This document shows, in pieces, positions 8,551 to 16,402 of a stretch of 35,749 bases of DNA. The translations under genes were made by a program, and so were the position numbers. Within the stretch, counting starts at the first letter, position 1. The number at the start of each line of letters is the position of its first letter. Origin of the DNA: Candidatus Curtissbacteria bacterium (GTDB lineage: Bacteria; Patescibacteriota; Microgenomatia; Curtissbacterales; GWA2-41-24); NCBI GenBank assembly GCA_016183325.1, contig JACPEV010000028.1, positions 1 through 35,749 of the forward strand, read 5' to 3'. The notes under the pieces are model-generated. The model was not told the DNA's origin, searched no databases, and worked only from the letters and a program-made list of their open reading frames with translations.

Positions 8551-9411
8551 TTATCTTGTCTGTTTTTGTTTCTCTCGAGCTTCCTTGGTTTTGGCAAAAT
8601 GGCCCTCAAGCATGGCTAACTGCGCGGCAGTCATCAAAAGCGGTAGATCCAACTGCCCGCGTACCACGCTCACTGCTGCCCTCGAAACCCCTAAATGTCC
8701 GGCGGCTTCGACTCCATTGTAAGTCACATATGGAAGAGTTTTTTGCATGGATCTAATTTTTCCTCCTTTTGGACCGCCTTGAAAACGATGCCCAGAAGAG
8801 GACTTAATTTCAATGGTAGCAGCAATAGCATCTGCTAATTGTTCTTTTTCCTCATCAGTTAGATCAAGTCTCTCTGATTTCTCAAGAAGAGTCGCCAGGG
8901 AATCTATGCTCAAATTATCTCTATTTTGCCCGTACGGATTAATGTTGAGTCCTAAAATTCTTAACAAAATTGCAAGTGAGATCTGCTTTTGCCGGCAATA
9001 ATCCTCCAGCCATCTACCAATTGGAGTTTCTGCCGGCTTTATCAGACTTTTCCCCCGCTTGATGGCCACTTCTGAATCGGCAGCAACACCTCCTATTCTC
9101 CCTCTGCCTGCCTGCAGCAAATTTCGCCAGGGCTCAACCAGCCTATCCAACTCCTGGCCGTTTGGTTTTAAAAGTATCAAAAGCCTCCCAAATTCTTCCG
9201 GGGATGGAACCCTTCGGCCAATCAACCACGGTCTGACTGTCGAATTGCTTTTTCCCCCCAATGCTTTACCTAAGGAAATCTGTGTTTCAAAACCGCGAGA
9301 AACCATCAGCGCCCGAAGCGCTTGAGGCAAAGGTTCCAGTGAGACATTTTCACCGTAAGGCCTTCTAGAAATTTCCCCGCTCCTAAAATTTGGTTGATCT
9401 CTCTCTGGCAT
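8551..9411 (-). CDS. HTH (XRE-like) domain protein, hypothetical
   Basis: LRALMVSRGFETQISLGKALGGKSNSTVRPWLIGRRVPSPEEFGRLL resembles a Cro/C1-type HTH. Confidence 0.55.
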   Translation of the reverse strand: MPERDQPNFRSGEISRRPYGENVSLEPLPQALRALMVSRGFETQISLGKALGGKSNSTVRPWLIGRRVPSPEEFGRLLILLKPNGQELDRLVEPWRNLLQAGRGRIGGVAADSEVAIKRGKSLIKPAETPIGRWLEDYCRQKQISLAILLRILGLNINPYGQNRDNLSIDSLATLLEKSERLDLTDEEKEQLADAIAATIEIKSSSGHRFQGGPKGGKIRSMQKTLPYVTYNGVEAAGHLGVSRAAVSVVRGQLDLPLLMTAAQLAMLEGHFAKTKEAREKQKQTR

Positions 9412-9506
9412 AGCTGAAAATTATATCAATTTATCGAGGCTTGCTCAAACATAGCCCATCGTGGTAGGATTACTGAAGCCTTTTTCTCGAGAAAGGAAGA
9501 TTTTTT

Positions 9507-9692
9507 GTGGCATTTAATCCGCTAACTTATCTTAAAGAGTCAAAATCTGAGTTTGACAAAGTCATTTGGCCAACACCAAATCAGACCATTCGCCTGACTC
9601 TGGTAGTAATTTTTGTCTCGCTTGTCGTAGGAGCATACATTGCTGGACTCGATGCCCTTTTAACCACAATTACAGATAAGTTTATTAAATAA
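9507..9692 (+). CDS. secE: Preprotein translocase subunit SecE
   Basis: YLKESKSEFDKVIWPTPNQTIRLTLVVIFVSLVVGAYIAGLDALL; immediately upstream of nusG. Confidence 0.93.
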   Translation: MAFNPLTYLKESKSEFDKVIWPTPNQTIRLTLVVIFVSLVVGAYIAGLDALLTTITDKFIK

Positions 9693-9695
9693 TAA

Positions 9696-9801
9696 CTCAT
9701 GTTACGCATGTCATTCTGGAGCGAAGCGATAGAATCTCAGTTTTTGAGATGCTATCGTGGCTTATCAGCCACTCCAGCATGACAGTAGTGCGTAAGGTGA
9801 G
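9696..9801. mobile_element. MITE-like palindromic element between secE and nusG
   Basis: Ends CTCATGTTACGCA / TGCGTAAGGTGAG; direct repeats ATAATAA at 9689-9695 and 9802-9808; core GTCATTCTGGAGCGAAGCGATAGAATCT shared with 30497-30639. Confidence 0.65.
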
Positions 9802-9834
9802 ATAATAAGAGGACTTGAGCAAAAAGGAATAAAC

Positions 9835-10443
9835 ATGGACGATCAAGATCAAACAAAAACAGCCGGCAAAGACGAGCCTCGCTCTGTTTCCACATCCCCG
9901 CCAGAACCTCCGGACCCTCATAAACCCAAATGGTATGTTGTCCATACTTATTCGGGCCACGAATCAAAAGTCGCGGCAACCTTAAAACAAAGAATAGAAT
10001 CGCAAAAACTTCAAGACAAAGTCTTGGATATCCTTGTCCCCACCCAGGAAAAAATAGAAATTAAAGAAGGCAAAAAAAACACGGTTAAAGAGAAAATTTT
10101 CCCCGGATATCTTTTAATCAGAATGGTTCTTGACGACAATACTTGGCTTGCAGTCAGAACAACCCCTGGAATAACTAGCTTCGTTGGCATGGCCAATAAA
10201 CCAACACCGCTCCCAGATCAGGAAGTCGCCACAATTCAAAAGTTCATGAGCATGGAAGCTCCCAAATTCAAGACCGCTTTCTCTCAAGGTGAAGCAGTCA
10301 AAATCATTGACGGCCCATTTTCCGAATTTTTGGGATCTGTCTCCGAAATAGACGAAGCCAAAGGCAAACTCAAAGTCATGGTCTCAATCTTCGGCCGCGA
10401 AACTCCCGTTGAGTTGGATCTTTTACAAGTAGCTAAATTATGA
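9835..10443 (+). CDS. nusG: Transcription termination/antitermination factor NusG
   Basis: KWYVVHTYSGHESKVAATLKQRI, FPGYLLIRMVLDDNTWLAVRTTPGITSFVG, KOW region VKIIDGPFSEFLGSVSEI. Confidence 0.97.
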   Translation: MDDQDQTKTAGKDEPRSVSTSPPEPPDPHKPKWYVVHTYSGHESKVAATLKQRIESQKLQDKVLDILVPTQEKIEIKEGKKNTVKEKIFPGYLLIRMVLDDNTWLAVRTTPGITSFVGMANKPTPLPDQEVATIQKFMSMEAPKFKTAFSQGEAVKIIDGPFSEFLGSVSEIDEAKGKLKVMVSIFGRETPVELDLLQVAKL

Positions 10444-10620
10444 AAAATCCAACGAAGACCCTGAGTGAAATCGAATGGGTTGAGCTTGATTTACTTCAAG
10501 TCGCTAAATTATGAATGAAATCAAGCGAAATCCTGAGTGAAATCGAAGGATTGAGTTAGACTTCCTTCAGATGGCTAAATTATGAAAAAGTCAAGCGAAA
10601 AACTTTAAATCAGTGACTGC
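10408..10620 (+). repeat. Three diverged 71-bp tandem units carrying the nusG 3' end
   Basis: ELDLLQVAKL*/ELDLLQVAKL*/ELDFLQMAKL* at 10411, 10482 and 10553 (exact 71-nt spacing). Confidence 0.9.
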
Positions 10621-11425
10621 TCCCCATCTTAAAATTCTCATCCCTTCCTTATTATTATTGATAATAATCGCTGCGCTGGCGGCCCAAGTCAAATTCCCAA
10701 AAGAAACCGGTTTTGATCAATTCTTTTTTGGAAGCAAGAATCTGGCCAGACTTTTTGCCCAAGAATTATTGAATCAACAAACTCAGCAAGAAATCGCAAA
10801 ACTCCCTGGTCATTGGGGCATCGCCATTCGCGATCTTAAAACTGGCAAAACTTATCTAAAAAATGCCACTGACCAATTTACCGCTGCCAGTCTCTATAAA
10901 CTGGCCGTTATGTGGGCAGCCTTTGAGGCTATCGACAAACAACAGGTCAAAAAAGACGATCTTGAACCCCAGCTCACCTCCATGATTACTTATTCGGACA
11001 ATGATTCTGCCGTTTACCTTGCCGAAAAACTTGGCTGGGGCAACATTCAATCGTTGATGGATCAAGAAGGTCTTGGCGCTATCGACCTTGCCGACCCTCC
11101 CAAAATTAGTGCCCAATCAGCCCTAACTCTTTTAGAACGCATTTATAGAGGTAGTGCAGTTTCACCAACCGCCTCCCAAGAAATGAAGGAGCTTCTCTTT
11201 GCCCAAACTATCAATGACCGCATTCCCAAATATCTGCCAGAAGGTGTCAAAGTCGCCCACAAAACCGGCGAGCTTGACAACCTGCGCCACGATGCCGGCA
11301 TCGTCTTGGGCAAAAATAGCCATTACATTTTCGTATTCTTATCTGAAACACCCGTCCCCGAAGAAACCTCCGAGCAAATCGCCCAGCTTTCCAAAAAAAT
11401 TTACGCAGCTTTAGAAAATCAATAA
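10613..11425 (+). CDS. Serine hydrolase / class A beta-lactamase-like protein
   Basis: TAASLYKLAVMWAAFEAID (SxxK), YSDNDSAVYLAEKLG (SDN), VAHKTGELDN (KTG). Confidence 0.87.
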   Translation: MTAPHLKILIPSLLLLIIIAALAAQVKFPKETGFDQFFFGSKNLARLFAQELLNQQTQQEIAKLPGHWGIAIRDLKTGKTYLKNATDQFTAASLYKLAVMWAAFEAIDKQQVKKDDLEPQLTSMITYSDNDSAVYLAEKLGWGNIQSLMDQEGLGAIDLADPPKISAQSALTLLERIYRGSAVSPTASQEMKELLFAQTINDRIPKYLPEGVKVAHKTGELDNLRHDAGIVLGKNSHYIFVFLSETPVPEETSEQIAQLSKKIYAALENQ

Positions 11426-11582
11426 ATGTGCTCCAACCCCGCAGGTCGGAGGCTTGGGTAGTCGTCCTAGCACAAACTTGCATAATGGAAAGACTTATAA
11501 TACAATTTACATCGATTCTAACCAAAGGGGACAAAGAAATGAAATGCGCAATGCTTAGAGGATTCGTTGCCCCCAATTCAAT

Positions 11583-12182
11583 ATGAGCCAAGAAGCTAGA
11601 CGGAAAGAAGAATCTCGAGGAAAAGAAATCTCTCCTCAACACTACTTAGAAGCTCTTTTACCAGCTGATCGGCAAAATGTCGAAGCTATCTTAGATTTAT
11701 TTACCGACATCCAAGAACAAGTAATTCCAAATCGTAAAGCCGTTATCGTGGCGGTTGGCAGTTCAGTTGACCCCTCAGCAGATAAAGAGCCAAAAGACAT
11801 CGACCTGCGTTTGGTAATTAACGGGCCATATAACGCCGATGTTTTAACAAAACTCTCCATCTCAATTTTTAACGCTCTCCCGTTAAAGGACAAAAATAAT
11901 CGAGTTGTATTTAGTGATCCAGACACAGACGGAGAACAATATAAAAGTGTAACCATGCACATTCAATCCCCTTTGGGTAGACCGATTGACCTTATTCTTC
12001 CTACAAAGAAAGACGCAGGAGAAAGCGGAATGTACCAGTTCTCATATGTCGAGTATGAGAAGCATCTGGATGAACGGGTTGATCGCTACCTGGAAGCAGA
12101 GCGCAAAAGAGAAGTGTGGTTGGGTTATCAAGAAAGCCCATCAGCCTTTTCTGTTCTTAGGATTTACACCCCTATATTGTAA
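11583..12182 (+). CDS. Nucleotidyltransferase-like hypothetical protein
   Basis: VAVGSSVDPSADKEPKDIDLRLV resembles a GS...DxD nucleotidyltransferase motif. Confidence 0.45.
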   Translation: MSQEARRKEESRGKEISPQHYLEALLPADRQNVEAILDLFTDIQEQVIPNRKAVIVAVGSSVDPSADKEPKDIDLRLVINGPYNADVLTKLSISIFNALPLKDKNNRVVFSDPDTDGEQYKSVTMHIQSPLGRPIDLILPTKKDAGESGMYQFSYVEYEKHLDERVDRYLEAERKREVWLGYQESPSAFSVLRIYTPIL

Positions 12183-12201
12183 TGCTCTATAAAAGTTAAA
12201 C

Positions 12202-12507
12202 ATGGATGAAAGAGAACCAAAAAGAATAGAAAAGGTAATCGAAGGTTTCATCGTCTATCCGTCACCTGATGAGGGTGCGCATTTTTTAATAACACAAGGT
12301 CTTTCCGAAAAAGAAATAAAAGCATATCAAACAGCTTTGGTAGAGTTTAGGAATACAGGCCATTTCCCCCAAATTCAGCCTTTGATAGAAAAAGCGAGAG
12401 AAACAGGTAGATTAGTAGCTTTCGATTATTACATAGGTAATTTTAGGCGCATAGATGAAAGTCCTGTTAGACTTAGGTTAATAATAGAAGACCTCAGCAC
12501 TCCATAA
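12202..12507 (+). CDS. Hypothetical protein
   Basis: 101-aa ORF directly following the previous gene. Confidence 0.5.
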   Translation: MDEREPKRIEKVIEGFIVYPSPDEGAHFLITQGLSEKEIKAYQTALVEFRNTGHFPQIQPLIEKARETGRLVAFDYYIGNFRRIDESPVRLRLIIEDLSTP

Positions 12508-12550
12508 ACCCCAAATCCTTGAAAAAATAACCCTGTTTATCGTATACTCA

Positions 12551-12579
12551 CTAATCGCTAGTTGCTAACTGACTAGTTG
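12551..12579. repeat. 7-bp array CTAATCG CTAGTTG CTAACTG (A)CTAGTTG just upstream of rplK
   Basis: Periodicity by eye. Confidence 0.6.
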
Positions 12580-12588
12580 CTTATTTTT

Positions 12589-13014
12589 ATGGCTAAAAAA
12601 ATCAAAACCATCATTAAACTTAACGTTAAAGCCGGCGAAGCAACCGCAGCTCCTCCTGTAGGAACGGCACTCGGTCCACACGGCTTGCCGATCATGGACT
12701 TTGTCAGAAGCTTTAACGAAAAGACCCAAGATCAGAAAGGCACTATTTTGCCTGTGGTTATCACAGTTTACGAGGATCGCACTTTTTCCTACACTATCAA
12801 AAAACCGCCAGTTGCCGAACTAATCAAAAAAACTCTCGGGCTTGAAAAGGGCTCTCAAACTGCCGGCAAAACAACAGTCGGTAAGCTAACAGCTTTGCAA
12901 GCCAAAAAGATTGCTGAGGTTAAAATGCCCGATCTCAACACCAAAGACCTGGAAGCTGCCATCAACATAGTCAAAGGGACAGCCCGATCGATGGGAGTCG
13001 AAACTGAAGAATAG
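12589..13014 (+). CDS. rplK: 50S ribosomal protein L11
   Basis: [40 protein letters not shown] at 12589 preferred over the ORF-track TTG at 12577. Confidence 0.97.
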   Translation: MAKKIKTIIKLNVKAGEATAAPPVGTALGPHGLPIMDFVRSFNEKTQDQKGTILPVVITVYEDRTFSYTIKKPPVAELIKKTLGLEKGSQTAGKTTVGKLTALQAKKIAEVKMPDLNTKDLEAAINIVKGTARSMGVETEE

Positions 13015-13080
13015 CTTGCCCTGAGCGGAGTCGAAGGGTTAAAGGCACAGCAAGAAGCATGGGGGTGGAGGTGGTTGAAT

Positions 13081-13156
13081 AGTCAAAGTGTAGAGTCAAA
13101 GTGAAAAGTCGAGAATGACTTTATACTTTACACTTTCAACTTTGACTTTCGACTTA
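13081..13156. repeat. Gene-less inverted short-unit array (hairpin) between rplK and rplA
   Basis: AGTCAAAGTGTAGAGTCAAAGTGAAAAGTCGAGA then ATACTTTACACTTTCAACTTTGACTTTCGACTT (reverse-complement-type units). Confidence 0.85.
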
Positions 13157-13160
13157 ACTT

Positions 13161-14111
13161 ATGGGTACTACACGCATTAAAGTCATCGACTTATCAAGCG
13201 AACAGGCGGAGATTAAAACCGCCAGAAAACACGCTCGCCTCGCTGCGAAGCGGGCTGGAAAGCTCTCAGGTCTTGGCAAACTCAAAACGGAAAAGAAACC
13301 GGCAACCGGCAAGAGCACTGAGAAGAAACATGAAGACACTTTATCAGTACAAACTGCCTCTGTGCCTTCAGCTCCTTCAGTGCCTTCTGTGATCACAAAA
13401 CAATCCGCCATCTCGACAACAGCCCGAAAACATCAACATCACATCGGCAAAAAATATCAACAAGCCGCCAGGCACATTGACAAAAACAAAGCTTACCCGA
13501 TTAAGGAAGCCATCGAACTTCTACATCAGGCCTCGTACACAAAATTCGATCCGACTGTTGAAATCCATTTGAACGTCACCGACAAAAATATCAAAGGCAG
13601 TGTTAATCTTCCCCATCCGGTTGGCAAAAAGAAGGAGAAGAAGTATCTGGTATTTTCCGATAAACGATCACCTATAAACGATAAACGTATAATTTGGGGC
13701 GACACTAAAACAATTGACGATATTCAAAACGGCAAGCTTTCCCCAAACAGAGACTTTGATGCTGTTATCGCAGAGCCAAAATTCATGCCGCAACTCGCAA
13801 AAGTTGCCAAAATTCTTGGCCCCCGCGGTATGATGCCAAATCCCAAAGACAAAACCATTGTTGACAATCCCCAAGAAGCTATTCAAAAACAGGCAAACTC
13901 AAATTCCCTCCAGTACGCGACGGATCCAACTGCTCCGATCATCCATTCAACTTTGGGCAAACTTTCAGCAAAACCCGAACAGCTCGAAAAAAACTTCCAG
14001 GCATATGTTGCCGCCATCGGCCCCACAAAAATAAGCAAAGCAACTGTCAAATCAACCATGAGTCCGCCAGTTAAAGTTGATATTTCTTCTCTCACTTCTT
14101 TACAGGGTTGA
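13161..14111 (+). CDS. rplA: 50S ribosomal protein L1 with long N-terminal extension
   Basis: AIELLHQASYTKFDPTVEIHLNV...LPHPVGKK..., ILGPRGMMPNPKDKTIV, GPTKISKATVKSTMSPPVKVD. Confidence 0.95.
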   Translation: MGTTRIKVIDLSSEQAEIKTARKHARLAAKRAGKLSGLGKLKTEKKPATGKSTEKKHEDTLSVQTASVPSAPSVPSVITKQSAISTTARKHQHHIGKKYQQAARHIDKNKAYPIKEAIELLHQASYTKFDPTVEIHLNVTDKNIKGSVNLPHPVGKKKEKKYLVFSDKRSPINDKRIIWGDTKTIDDIQNGKLSPNRDFDAVIAEPKFMPQLAKVAKILGPRGMMPNPKDKTIVDNPQEAIQKQANSNSLQYATDPTAPIIHSTLGKLSAKPEQLEKNFQAYVAAIGPTKISKATVKSTMSPPVKVDISSLTSLQG

Positions 14112-14234
14112 CAAACACACCTCCATTTTGTTAATTTTCACCTACTCAAACAGCCTGCTTTCCCACTGCCTAAAGTTCACGAAAAACTTTTGGCACGGGG
14201 GAAACAATGAGGCAAAAAGGGGGTGACAAAAATT

Positions 14235-14363
14235 ATGATCGATGACATTAACCTTATGGATGATCCAAACGGTGACAATGGAAACGGTAACGGAGACGGT
14301 GATAAGAAGGACGGAGATGGTGACTCCTCTGAGAACGGCGACAAGGACGAGGACAAGGATTAG
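14235..14363 (+). CDS. Small highly acidic Asp/Gly/Asn-rich protein, 42 aa, not in the supplied ORF track
   Basis: Hand translation MIDDINLMDDPNGDNGNGNGDGDKKDGDGDSSENGDKDEDKD*; purine-rich GGGGG upstream. Confidence 0.6.
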   Translation: MIDDINLMDDPNGDNGNGNGDGDKKDGDGDSSENGDKDEDKD

Positions 14364-14422
14364 TAAAGGATTAGTAAAGGATTAGTAAAGGATTAGTAAA
14401 GAATTAGTAAAGAATTACAAAA
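14357..14422 (+). repeat. 11-bp tandem repeat GGATTAGTAAA x4, then GAATTAGTAAA and GAATTACAAAA
   Basis: Six contiguous 11-nt units, the first containing the stop of the acidic ORF. Confidence 0.93.
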
Positions 14423-14424
14423 AA

Positions 14425-14456
14425 GCCTCGACTAGCTATTTACTCGAGGCTTTTTT
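14425..14456 (+). terminator. Rho-independent terminator
   Basis: GCCTCGA...CTCGAGGC followed by TTTTTT. Confidence 0.85.
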
Positions 14457-14517
14457 GATGGCAACGTCCATTGACAAAGGCAAAAACTTCATTTAATCTG
14501 TAGTAAGAACCCACTTT

Positions 14518-16359
14518 ATGAAGCATAAGCTAAAAGGCTTCACTATTATAGAACTCTTGGCGGCAGCCTCGATCAGTGGCATCCTCTTTGGAATCTTGTA
14601 CTTCACTTGGTGGAACAAGACTCAGGAAAAAGTCCGAGACGCCCAGAGGATTGCCGATATCAACTCCATCAAAGTTTCAACAGAAGCATTTTATGAAAAA
14701 AACAACAAGTATCCGCCACTTGGAGCTGCTTATCAACCGTACCAGGAAGAAATTTTTACCTCCAACACTATCCCCCCAGGTGCCACCGACTGGATCCCAG
14801 AACTCGTCCCGGCCTTTTCCAAACCCCTACCCAAAGACCCCAAACAAGCCACATTGCCCATATTTTTAGCCATCAATAATTTTTATGATAAAGTTGCCCA
14901 GGTTTTCAAAGAACAACTCAAAGTGGGCGATGTGCTGGCTGCGCCCAGTGTGGTCACTTTGGATTCAGTTGGGTACGTTGGCGAATATACCTCCATTTTT
15001 TGCTTATCGAGCACCGAATGCAAGATAGCTTATCATGATAAGACCAATACATCTTTAAAATTAGTCAGCTGTAATGACGCCACCTGCTCCCCGGCCGCCA
15101 GAACTGTCGCTGTTCTTGATGGCGCACCGGGCTGTATCGTGCCCACTTGTTCAGAAACCGCATATGCTGGCCAACACTCCTCCATTTTTTGCTTGTCATC
15201 CACGGATTGCAAAATCAGCTATCAGGTAGGCGCTTATAGCGCAGCTGTTCTCAAGATGATCGACTGTGACAATGCTGCTTGTAGTGCAGGAACCATAACG
15301 ACGATCGACAGCGCAAACCCTACTGGTTATTTTTCCAAAATCAAATGTCCTACCACCTCAGACGATTGTAAAATTGCTTACAATCAAGACCCAAATCCTT
15401 TCGCAGGCAATGACCTAGGATTATACCTGACTGATTGTAACGATCCTAGCTGCTCAACACGCACCCGCTTCCTTCTTGACGGAGGCGCCGCTTGTGCCCT
15501 TAGCGGTTGCGACTCAATAGAGGCAGGACGTTTTGATATGGTCTGCCTAACCACAGATGATTGCAAGATTGCTTATGAAAAAGACGGAGCCCATCTCTGG
15601 TTTGCCGATTGTAACAACTCCGCTTGCAGCCTAGGCTCTGTAAACGAGGTTGATAGCAATACTGATGGTTCTGGATGGGGAGCCAACCCTGCGTTAGCTT
15701 GTCTAACCGCAGACGATTGTAAAATTGCTTATTCAAATCTCGACACTGGTGCCCTTGTTTTTGCCGATTGTGGTGATCCTAATTGTTCAGCTGCCGGTGT
15801 TACTAAGACTCCTATTGCAGCCGCCGGTTGTAGCAAAGACAGCGTCTGCTTAGCTACACACGTACCCATGGAAGGTACAGTCAGCCAAACTGTGGATATA
15901 GCCTGTCCCTCTGCCACCGAGTGTAAAATTACCCATAATAGTGGAGGTGTTTTGAGACTCATTGATTGTGATGATGCAACTTGTACTACCCGTAACACCA
16001 ATATCCTCGACGGCGCGGGCTGCACTCTAGGCGGTTGTGATACTGCAACTCTTGCTTTCTTTATTCCCATCTATTGTTTAACAACCACCGATTGCCGAAT
16101 TGCCTACCTTGACGACAACCTTGGCGATTTAAAATACATCAACTGCGACAGCTTTCCCTGCGCCGGTCCGGGCCCCACCCCCTCTCCCACACCACCACCC
16201 CCTTTTCTCTACCTCTACCACGTTTCGGTAGACCGCAAGACTCACAATGTCTGGGCTTACCTGGAAAATGAGAAGGATCCCAGAATCTATAATAATCCGC
16301 AAGCCCAGTGCAAAGCCACCCCGCCACAACCTGGGTACAATTTCTGCGGCTCGTTCTAA
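14518..16359 (+). CDS. Type IV prepilin-like protein with large Cys-rich seven-repeat C-terminal domain
   Basis: KGFTIIELLAAASISGILFGILYF class III signal; seven CxxxxDCKIAY-type repeats. Confidence 0.85.
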   Translation: MKHKLKGFTIIELLAAASISGILFGILYFTWWNKTQEKVRDAQRIADINSIKVSTEAFYEKNNKYPPLGAAYQPYQEEIFTSNTIPPGATDWIPELVPAFSKPLPKDPKQATLPIFLAINNFYDKVAQVFKEQLKVGDVLAAPSVVTLDSVGYVGEYTSIFCLSSTECKIAYHDKTNTSLKLVSCNDATCSPAARTVAVLDGAPGCIVPTCSETAYAGQHSSIFCLSSTDCKISYQVGAYSAAVLKMIDCDNAACSAGTITTIDSANPTGYFSKIKCPTTSDDCKIAYNQDPNPFAGNDLGLYLTDCNDPSCSTRTRFLLDGGAACALSGCDSIEAGRFDMVCLTTDDCKIAYEKDGAHLWFADCNNSACSLGSVNEVDSNTDGSGWGANPALACLTADDCKIAYSNLDTGALVFADCGDPNCSAAGVTKTPIAAAGCSKDSVCLATHVPMEGTVSQTVDIACPSATECKITHNSGGVLRLIDCDDATCTTRNTNILDGAGCTLGGCDTATLAFFIPIYCLTTTDCRIAYLDDNLGDLKYINCDSFPCAGPGPTPSPTPPPPFLYLYHVSVDRKTHNVWAYLENEKDPRIYNNPQAQCKATPPQPGYNFCGSF

Positions 16360-16402
16360 AAGAAATTGACAACCAACTGTTAAGCAATTACTATAAACTT
16401 AG

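Noticed and set aside
11583-12507. Nucleotidyltransferase-like plus small ORF as an MNT/HEPN toxin-antitoxin pair
   Set aside because: The second ORF lacks an obvious HEPN RX4-6H motif, and the nucleotidyltransferase match is weak.
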